64,000 nt of DNA from CADEFQ01 sp050249415 (GTDB taxonomy: Bacteria > Pseudomonadota > Gammaproteobacteria > Steroidobacterales > Steroidobacteraceae): assembly GCA_050249415.1 (NCBI GenBank), contig JBFWQO010000009.1:62001-126000 (forward strand). Direction: 5' to 3'. Position 1 is the first letter of the stretch; each line of letters opens with the position of its first letter. The notes under the pieces were generated by a model. The model was not told where the DNA came from and did no database searches. It saw nothing but the letters and a program-made list of their open reading frames with translations. A program made the translations under genes and the position numbers. Positions 58,173 through 64,000 of the stretch are shown piece after piece.

Positions 58173-59744
58173 TCAGGGCGTCAGTTTCGGACGCCGTGCA
58201 GCCCACGGCGCCGCCTCTTCGAGCTGGGCCGCGAGGCGCAGCAGCGTCAGCTCGGCGCCGAAGCGCCCCGCGAACTGCACGCCGATCGGCAGCCCTTCAC
58301 CGTTCCAGTGGAGCGGCACCGACATCGCGGGGTGCCCGCCCTGATTGAACACCGACGTGAACGGGCTCGCATCCATGGCGGCCCTGACGTATGACTCCCA
58401 GGGTTGATCGAGCGACAGCACGCCGAGTTGCGGCGGCGGCACGGCCGTCGTCGGCGACAGGATGACGTCGTAACGCCCGAGAAACCCGTCGATGACGATG
58501 CCCACGCGATCGAGCGTCGCGCGGGCGCGGAGCATGTCCTCGGACGTCCGCTTCGCCGCCTCCTGCAGGCTGCGCCAGTTGATTCTTTCGAGATCGGCCT
58601 CGGTGACGGCACGGCCGAGCGCCTTCTCGCGATCGCGCACCGACACCAGCATGCCGGTGCCCGTCACGACGCCCATGGCCGTGCCCATGTCCTGCACCGG
58701 CAATTCGAGAACGGCCGGCTCGACGACATGACCCAGCGATTCACACAGCTTCGCGGCCTTCAGCATCGCGTCCCTGCAATCCGGGTGCACGGTGCCGCCG
58801 AAGATGTGCCGGTCCCAGAGCGCGATGCGAAGCCTTCCCGGCGGTTGGGTGTAGCCCGCGGTATAGGACGCGGCACCGACGGGCGGCACGACGCGGCTGC
58901 CGGGCTCCGGGCCCTGGCTGACATCGAGGATCGCCGCCGAATCGCGCACGGAGCGCGTGATCGCGTGCTGCACCGACAGGCCCATCCAGCTCTCGGTGGC
59001 GGTCGGCCCGTGCGGATTGCGACCGCGGCTCGTCTTCAGGCCGAAAAGGCCGCAGTTCGACGCCGGAATCCGGATCGAGCCGCCGCCGTCACTGGCGTGC
59101 GCGGCGGGCACGATGCCGGCGGCAACCGCCGCCGCGGCGCCACCGGAGGAGCCGCCCGTCGTATGTGCGAGGTTCCATGGATTGCGGGTCAGACCCCACA
59201 AACGCGATTCGGTCGTGGCGGTCTGGCCGAACTCCGGCGCCGCGGTCTTGCCGAAAATCACGAGGCCCCCGCGGCGATACCGCCCGACCAGCGTGCTGTC
59301 GAAACGGGACACGTCATCGCGAAAGAATGCGCTGCCATTGGTCGTCACGGTGCCTGCGAGGTGGATGCCGAGATCCTTCAGCAACCACGGTACGCCCGCG
59401 AGCGCGCCCTGCGGAACACCGCGCGCAACCGCCTCCCGCGCCATGTTGTAATGTTTCAGGGTCACGGCATTGATGATCGGGTCGACAGCCTCGGCGCGCG
59501 CGATCGCGGCCTCGAGCACTTCGGCGGCGCTGACCTCGCCCGTGCGAATGAGCGCGGCGAGCCCGACGGCATCGTATGCCGTGTACTCGTCGAACGACAG
59601 CGAACGGGCGCTGGCGCCCGCCGGCAGGCCGATCGCGGCACCCGCCACGAGACTGCCGCCGACCTGCAGGAATTCCCGGCGGGGCATTCCGCTACCCCGC
59701 GCACTGCCTGACTGGTGAACCGACCGACGATCGTCTTCGTTCAT
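58173..59744 (-). CDS. Tat-exported amidase (amidase signature family)
   Basis: This 523-residue amidase-signature enzyme has the catalytic triad Lys123 (LLKDLG), Ser199 (GGSSGG) and Ser223 (GGGSIRIPAS). The N-terminus has a twin-arginine signal (RREFLQ near residue 22, then a hydrophobic stretch and AGASA), so it is likely exported to the periplasm. Amidases hydrolyse C-N bonds of amides. Given the divergent TonB receptor and hsdA nearby, one testable idea is hydrolysis of a conjugated bile salt or another amide before uptake; a bile-salt amidase of this family has been reported from a Sphingobium-type strain, as far as I recall. It has an AGGAG ribosome site upstream of ATG 59744. Confidence 0.88.
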   Translation of the reverse strand: MNEDDRRSVHQSGSARGSGMPRREFLQVGGSLVAGAAIGLPAGASARSLSFDEYTAYDAVGLAALIRTGEVSAAEVLEAAIARAEAVDPIINAVTLKHYNMAREAVARGVPQGALAGVPWLLKDLGIHLAGTVTTNGSAFFRDDVSRFDSTLVGRYRRGGLVIFGKTAAPEFGQTATTESRLWGLTRNPWNLAHTTGGSSGGAAAAVAAGIVPAAHASDGGGSIRIPASNCGLFGLKTSRGRNPHGPTATESWMGLSVQHAITRSVRDSAAILDVSQGPEPGSRVVPPVGAASYTAGYTQPPGRLRIALWDRHIFGGTVHPDCRDAMLKAAKLCESLGHVVEPAVLELPVQDMGTAMGVVTGTGMLVSVRDREKALGRAVTEADLERINWRSLQEAAKRTSEDMLRARATLDRVGIVIDGFLGRYDVILSPTTAVPPPQLGVLSLDQPWESYVRAAMDASPFTSVFNQGGHPAMSVPLHWNGEGLPIGVQFAGRFGAELTLLRLAAQLEEAAPWAARRPKLTP

Positions 59745-59792
59745 GGGCGTCTCCTGTCGCATTGCACTTTCGCAACATGATCCGGTTGGATA

Positions 59793-59804
59793 GTCCGTTT
59801 GGAC
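59793..59804. promoter_or_regulatory. Candidate operator GTCC-N4-GGAC (site 6)
   Basis: GTCCGTTTGGAC lies in the 140-bp divergent region between the amidase and TonB receptor genes, 48 bp from the amidase ATG and 80 bp from the receptor ATG. A possible -10 toward the amidase, TGCAAT (59761-59766, minus strand), begins 26 nt away, a little further than at other sites. Function is inferred. Confidence 0.54.
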
Positions 59805-59884
59805 GTGTCCTTCGTGCGGCGCCTGTGCAACAACGCCGCTTGTCCGCTGAGGCCAGTTACGTCGATTCAAGGGGGAACCAGGGA

Positions 59885-62266
59885 ATGAGCTTATCGAACA
59901 TCACGCCGAAGTTGTGGCTCGGGGCCTCGATTCTGGCCATGGCGGCCACGTCGGGATTGGCAGTCGGGCAGGAAGCCGATGCCTCCAGGGCAACGGCGCC
60001 GAAGGCCGTCGCGCTGGAGGAAATCGTCGTTACCGCCCAACGACGCGAAGAGAAGTTGCAGGAGGTGCCGCTCTCGATCACCGCCATCGGCGCCGATGAT
60101 CTCGCGGCACGCGGCATTCGCGACGTACTCGATCTGAGCGGCTCCGCGCCGACCGTGATCGCCCGTCCGAGCGCGGGCGCCGGCGGCATCTCGGTCATCA
60201 GTATCCGCGGCTCCGCGACCAGCCAGCCGGCCATCTGGGTGGACCCGCCGGTCGGCGTGTATCTCGACGGCGTGTATCTCGGCAAGGCGCAAGGCAGTGT
60301 GCTCGACATCGTCGATGTCCAGCGCGTCGAAGTGCTGCGCGGGCCGCAGGGCACGCTCTTCGGGCGCAACACCGAGGGCGGCGCGATCAACTATGTCTCG
60401 CGGCAGCCTTCGGGCGAATTCCGTGGCAAGGCCGAGATCAGCGGGGGCGACTACAACCACTGGATCGGCAAGATGACCATGGATCTGCCGAAGTGGGGCA
60501 TCCTGAGCGCAAGCCTCGGGGCACGCAAGGAGAAGATGGACGGCTGGGCGGAGAACCTGACGGGCCCGCAGGACCTGGGCGCACGCGACCAGGATGCGTA
60601 CCGGGCGGCATTGAAGTTCGACTTCACGGACGATTTCCGTCTCACCTATTCCTATGATTACTCGAAGGCCGACAACACGCCGATCGTGACGAGCGTGATG
60701 TCGTTGCGCGGCTGGGCGGGTACCTTTCCGAGCATCTTCGGTGCAACCCTCGGCACAGCGATTCAAACCGCGATGACTCCGTATGTGACGACCTCGCGGC
60801 CGGACAAAGTCAGCACACCCGCCGGCCAGGACCTGTGGGAGAAGATGAAGAATCGCTCCCATACGCTGGTGATGGACTGGCAGGCCACCGATACGGAGAA
60901 CTTCAAGTACATCTTCGCCGACCGCAAAGCGGACTACGAAGATCGCCAGTCGATCAACGGCACGCCGCTCGACACGATCACGGTCCTGCCCGGCACGCCC
61001 TTCGCGTTCCCGTACTCGATGACGGCCCTCTACCACCGGATCACGGACTACGAACAGCGGTCGCACGAACTGCAATGGCTCGGCGATCACGGCAGACTGC
61101 GCTACGTCGTCGGCCTCTACTATTTCGAGGACGAAGGCGAAACAATCGACCCGCAGCGCTTCGGCATGTTCGGCCAGGGCTCTGCGTTCACCGTGAACCT
61201 GGCGGCCAACACGGAAGCCAAGGCGGCTTACACCCAGGTCGACTGGGACTTCGCCGATCGCTGGACCTTGACGGCGGGCATCCGCTACACGAAGGAAACG
61301 CGTGACGGCTTCACCCACCAGTGGCAGACGAACGGATACGGTGGCCCCTTCGTCACCGACAATCCGGCCGCCTGCGGCGCCGTACGGGTGGCCTGCCTGC
61401 CGCTGACCACCTACAGCAAGGATTTCACGGGCACGACTCCGATGGCGGCCCTCGCGTTCCGGTTCAACGAAGACCTGAATTTCTATGCACGCGTGGCGCG
61501 CGGCTTCAAGAGCGGCGGATTCAGCTCCGAGCTGATCAACCCGCTCGTGACCACGCCCTATCAGCCGGAGTTCTCGACGGCCTACGAACTCGGCGCCAAG
61601 TCGACGCTGTGGGACGGGCGCGCCAACGTCAACCTGACGGTGTTCTACACGGACCTCACCGACCAGCAGGGCACCGTGCTGATTCCCGGCACGACCTCGT
61701 CCTACCTGCAAAATGCCGGCGAGGGCGAGCGCAAGGGCGTGGAACTCGAAACCCGCTTCCGTTTGACGGAAGGCTGGACGTTCGGCCTCAACTACGGCTA
61801 CCTCGACGCGAAGTACAAGAAATACCTCGACAACTCGTTCGCGCCGGGGCGGCCGATCGTCGACACGGGGAGCAACCGCCTGCCGGGCTATGCGCCGAAG
61901 AACACGATCGGTGCCAACCTGGACGGGCGGCTGTTCGCGTCGCAGTTCGGCGATCTGCGCATGATCCTCGACTACACGTACAGCGATAAGTACTACCTGT
62001 ACGCGGTCAACAAGAGCCTCGCGGCGCCGAACGCCGGCGGCGCGTACGTTGCGGCGCTCGACGCCGTCCCGTCCAACAGCCAGTTGAACGCGCGCCTGCT
62101 GCTCTCGGACATTCCCGCCGGGCCCGGCTCGCTCGACCTGTCGCTGTTCGTGCGCAACGTGACTGACGAGGACAAGATGAACAACGGCATCGACTTCAGC
62201 ATGTTCCGCTCCGCCAACTGGCAGGAACCGCGGACCTGGCTGCTGTCGGCCGGCTACAAGTGGTAA
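59885..62266 (+). CDS. TonB-dependent outer-membrane receptor
   Basis: This 793-residue protein has a signal peptide (about 1-29, ending near GLAVGQE), a TonB box EEIVVTA (45-51), a plug domain with GVYLDGVYLGKAQGSVLDIVDVQRVEVLRGPQGTLFGRN-type features, and a barrel ending in GYKW with a C-terminal aromatic residue as needed for outer-membrane insertion. It takes up a large ligand powered by TonB-ExbBD, here plausibly a steroid. The ligand cannot be read from sequence. It is Gram-negative evidence for this locus. The ATG at 59885 starts the signal peptide; a rho-independent terminator follows at 62290. Confidence 0.95.
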   Translation: MSLSNITPKLWLGASILAMAATSGLAVGQEADASRATAPKAVALEEIVVTAQRREEKLQEVPLSITAIGADDLAARGIRDVLDLSGSAPTVIARPSAGAGGISVISIRGSATSQPAIWVDPPVGVYLDGVYLGKAQGSVLDIVDVQRVEVLRGPQGTLFGRNTEGGAINYVSRQPSGEFRGKAEISGGDYNHWIGKMTMDLPKWGILSASLGARKEKMDGWAENLTGPQDLGARDQDAYRAALKFDFTDDFRLTYSYDYSKADNTPIVTSVMSLRGWAGTFPSIFGATLGTAIQTAMTPYVTTSRPDKVSTPAGQDLWEKMKNRSHTLVMDWQATDTENFKYIFADRKADYEDRQSINGTPLDTITVLPGTPFAFPYSMTALYHRITDYEQRSHELQWLGDHGRLRYVVGLYYFEDEGETIDPQRFGMFGQGSAFTVNLAANTEAKAAYTQVDWDFADRWTLTAGIRYTKETRDGFTHQWQTNGYGGPFVTDNPAACGAVRVACLPLTTYSKDFTGTTPMAALAFRFNEDLNFYARVARGFKSGGFSSELINPLVTTPYQPEFSTAYELGAKSTLWDGRANVNLTVFYTDLTDQQGTVLIPGTTSSYLQNAGEGERKGVELETRFRLTEGWTFGLNYGYLDAKYKKYLDNSFAPGRPIVDTGSNRLPGYAPKNTIGANLDGRLFASQFGDLRMILDYTYSDKYYLYAVNKSLAAPNAGGAYVAALDAVPSNSQLNARLLLSDIPAGPGSLDLSLFVRNVTDEDKMNNGIDFSMFRSANWQEPRTWLLSAGYKW

Positions 62267-62289
62267 GGCTCGCCTGAGCGGACCTGCCA

Positions 62290-62321
62290 GAGGGCGCCGA
62301 CGCGAGTCGGCGCCCTCTTTT
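62290..62321 (+). terminator. Rho-independent terminator after TonB receptor
   Basis: A 12-bp stem (GAGGGCGCCGAC/GTCGGCGCCCTC) with GCGA tetraloop (62302-62305) is followed by TTTT at 62318-62321, 24 bp after the receptor stop. The reverse direction has no T-tract, so it probably acts on the plus strand only. It separates the receptor from the convergent epimerase gene. Confidence 0.85.
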
Positions 62322-62333
62322 CTTGCGCGATCT

Positions 62334-62828
62334 TCAAGGCAGGCCCGGCCGCAGCGCCGCGATCACATCGGGCGGGGCCTGCACCAGTTCGATCAGCACG
62401 CCCTCGCCGGCGAGCGGAAACTGGTCATTGCCCTTCGGGTGCACGAAGCAGATGTCGTGGCCCGCGGCCCCGCGGCGGATGCCGCCCGGCGCAAATCGCA
62501 ATCCCTGTCCCGCCAGCCACTCCACCGCCTTCGGCAGGTCATCCACCCAGAGGCCGATGTGGTTGAGCGGTGTCGTATGCACCGCGGGCTTGCCGTCCGG
62601 GTCGAGCGGTTCCATCAGGTCGACTTCCACCCGGGTCGGGCCCGCGCCGAGGCTGCAGATGAGTTCGTCGACGTTCTCGCGTTCGGAACGGAAGGCACCC
62701 GTCACCTCGAGCCCGAGGAGGTCCACCCACAGTGCCCTGAGGCGCGCCTTGCTCGGCCCGCCGATGGCGACCTGCTGGATGCCGAGGATGCGAAACGGTC
62801 GCTGACGTTTATTTTCCATGTCGCTCAC
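62334..62828 (-). CDS. Methylmalonyl-CoA epimerase-like VOC protein
   Basis: This 164-residue VOC-family protein has two beta-alpha-beta-beta-beta units: IQQVAIGGPSKARLRALWVDLLGL and LNHIGLWVDDLPKAVEWLAGQGLRF, with the metal-ligand His in NHIG and Glu in LIELVQAP. Methylmalonyl-CoA epimerases share this layout and convert (S)- to (R)-methylmalonyl-CoA. Location after meaB and a mutase domain supports that role. The GTG at 62828 overlaps the meaB stop as GTGA; an alternative is ATG 62819. It lies convergent to the TonB receptor. Specificity is supported by context rather than by unique motifs. Confidence 0.8.
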   Translation of the reverse strand: MSDMENKRQRPFRILGIQQVAIGGPSKARLRALWVDLLGLEVTGAFRSERENVDELICSLGAGPTRVEVDLMEPLDPDGKPAVHTTPLNHIGLWVDDLPKAVEWLAGQGLRFAPGGIRRGAAGHDICFVHPKGNDQFPLAGEGVLIELVQAPPDVIAALRPGLP

Positions 62829-63808
62829 TGCTCGAACAGGTCGAGCAGCGCCCGCGCCGCAGCCGACGGCGCGACCCGTGCTGCCTCGACATCCTCCAGC
62901 ACCCCGGGCAAAGCCGCACGCACCGCGGGATGCCCGTGGAAGTCCGCGAGCAGGTGTGCGCGCACGCTATCCCACATCCAGGACAGGGCCTGGCCGCGCC
63001 GGTGCTCCTCGAATGCGCCACTCGCCTGGCGCTCGCCGATGAGCCGCTCGGCCGTGGACCAGAACTCCGCCACCCCCTCGCCTTTCAGTGCGCTCAACTG
63101 CAAAACCGGCGGCTCATGCCCGCCGCGTCCGTAGCGCGCGAAGGCGCGCAGCGCGCCGGCGATCGTCGCGCAGGCGCGCAGGGCGGCGGTGCCATCGAGG
63201 TCGGCCTTGTTGACGACGACCACATCGGCCATCTCCATCACGCCCCGCTTGATCGCCTGCAGGTCGTCGCCCGCGTTCGGCAACTGCAGCAGCACGAACA
63301 GGTCGGTCATGCCGGCCACCGTGGTCTCGCTCTGCCCGACCCCGACGGTCTCGACGATCACGATGTCGAAGCCGGCGGCCTCGCACACGAGCATCGCCTC
63401 GCGCGTCTTCTCCGCGACCCCACCGAGCGTACCGCTCGAGGGGCTCGGCCGGATGAACGCCGCCGGCTCTACGGACAGGCGTTCCATGCGGGTCTTGTCG
63501 CCGAGGATGGACCCTCCCGAAATCGTCGACGAGGGATCGACCGCGAGCACCGCGACGCGATGACCCCGCTCGATCAGGTGGAGGCCGAGCGCCTCGATGA
63601 AGGTCGACTTGCCGACGCCCGGGACGCCGGAAATGCCGAGCCGGCGCGATCGACCGGTCGCCGGCAACAGCGAGTTGAGCAGCGCATCCGCGCGCGTGCG
63701 ATCGTCCCGGCGTGTGGACTCGAGCAACGTGATCGCCTTGGCGAGGGCGCGCCTCTCGCCCTGTCGCACCGCGCCGGCCAGCGCCGCATCTTCGGCAGGC
63801 AGGCTCAC
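62825..63808 (-). CDS. meaB: MeaB/ArgK-type GTPase, mutase chaperone
   Basis: This 327-residue G3E-family GTPase has the P-loop GVPGVGKS (61-68), SSTISGGSILGDKTRM after the Walker B-like VDPS, ETVGVGQSE and VVNKADLDG (NKxD). MeaB protects and reloads methylmalonyl-CoA mutase with adenosylcobalamin. It starts with GTG 63808 overlapping the mutase-domain stop (GTGA), and its stop overlaps the epimerase start. The order mutase B12 domain, meaB, epimerase is a recognised propionyl-CoA module. This supplies the pathway for propionyl-CoA released from steroid side chains and rings. Confidence 0.95.
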   Translation of the reverse strand: MSLPAEDAALAGAVRQGERRALAKAITLLESTRRDDRTRADALLNSLLPATGRSRRLGISGVPGVGKSTFIEALGLHLIERGHRVAVLAVDPSSTISGGSILGDKTRMERLSVEPAAFIRPSPSSGTLGGVAEKTREAMLVCEAAGFDIVIVETVGVGQSETTVAGMTDLFVLLQLPNAGDDLQAIKRGVMEMADVVVVNKADLDGTAALRACATIAGALRAFARYGRGGHEPPVLQLSALKGEGVAEFWSTAERLIGERQASGAFEEHRRGQALSWMWDSVRAHLLADFHGHPAVRAALPGVLEDVEAARVAPSAAARALLDLFEQ

Positions 63809-64000
63809 GGGCGATGCTTGAGATGGGCCTTGATCTGCTCGAGCACGTCCTTCGCGCTCACCGGAATCGCGGTGCCCGGACCGTAGATGCCCTTCACGCC
63901 GGCCGCGTAGAGGAATTCGTAGTCCTGCTGCGGGACGACGCCGCCGACGAACACGACGATGTCCTCACCGCCCTGCGCCTTCAGGCTGTCGATGATCGCC
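63805..64000 (-). CDS. Methylmalonyl-CoA mutase B12-binding domain (5' partial)
   Basis: The minus strand from 64000 reads in frame to a TGA at 63805-63807 and gives the C-terminal end of a cobalamin-binding domain: AQGGEDIVVFVGGVVPQQDYEFL and GVKGIYGPGTAIPVSAKDVL. This matches the end of methylmalonyl-CoA mutase small/B12 domains. The DxHxxG lower-ligand motif would lie upstream and outside the window. Only about 64 residues are visible, so it could be the C-terminus of a full mutase or a stand-alone B12-binding subunit. The stop overlaps the meaB GTG (GTGA), which indicates co-translation. Confidence 0.9.
   Translation of the reverse strand, partial: AIIDSLKAQGGEDIVVFVGGVVPQQDYEFLYAAGVKGIYGPGTAIPVSAKDVLEQIKAHLKHRP

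Noticed and set aside
59891..61711. A 606-codon minus frame inside the TonB receptor gene
   Set aside because: Antisense shadow; the receptor on the plus strand has signal peptide, TonB box and C-terminal aromatic residue.

Overview
The window is about 64 kb of GC-rich, tightly packed bacterial DNA with 59 protein-coding genes, two of them cut by the window edges. I see no tRNA, rRNA, CRISPR array, insertion sequence or transposase. No gene-free stretch exceeds 300 bp; the longest is 241 bp, at 47770-48010. A TonB-dependent outer-membrane receptor and a Comamonas-type HsdA point to a Gram-negative host, possibly a steroid-degrading gammaproteobacterium or another F420-making Gram-negative lineage. 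Many of the catabolic genes instead resemble the cholesterol and HIP genes of actinobacteria. I cannot fix the taxonomy from this sequence alone.

The main content is a steroid-catabolism island. An operon at 31908-20729 (minus) carries a side-chain module: chsH2 (MaoC-DUF35), chsH1, ltp2, chsE1, chsE2, an MBL-fold hydrolase, a fadA5-like thiolase, an SDR, a MaoC hydratase, a deazaflavin (F420)-type nitroreductase and a BaiH-like OYE/Fe-S reductase. A run at 47769-33533 (minus) carries a ring C/D (HIP) module: ipdA, ipdB, a DUF35/thiolase pair like Rv1628c/Rv1627c, ipdC, echA20, fadE31, fadE32, fadA6, an SDR, another acyl-CoA dehydrogenase, fadE30, ipdF, a MaoC hydratase and a second thiolase. 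A fadD3-like HIP-CoA ligase (16440-17990) and a divergent Rv3549c-like SDR belong to the same set. A TetR repressor gene (31968-32702) sits between the two large operons.

To the left (1-14137) are a molybdenum hydroxylase, two LLM-class (probably F420-dependent) oxidoreductases, CoA ligase and CoA-transferase genes, and a single 992-codon gene fusing CofC, CofG and CofH for coenzyme F420 biosynthesis. A LuxR-family regulator (14280-15455) follows. To the right (48011-59744) are a second beta-oxidation operon with two acyl-CoA ligases, an acyl-CoA dehydrogenase pair and another MBL hydrolase, then a DJ-1 protein, an hsdA-type 3-alpha-hydroxysteroid dehydrogenase, an SDR and a Tat-exported amidase. 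A TonB receptor follows (59885-62266). The window ends with methylmalonyl-CoA genes (epimerase, meaB, B12-binding mutase domain) that would handle propionyl-CoA released from steroids.

Two candidate operator families link these parts. A GTTGAAT-N4-ATTCRAY palindrome lies in the tetR/chsH2 and fadD3/SDR divergent promoters and overlaps possible -35 boxes. A different GTCC-N4-GGAC palindrome lies in the other five divergent promoters and upstream of the cofC-G-H fusion, often 24-25 nt before a -10-like hexamer. That spacing would suit an activator such as the LuxR-family protein encoded here. The inferred picture is one steroid regulon that includes cofactor F420 supply.
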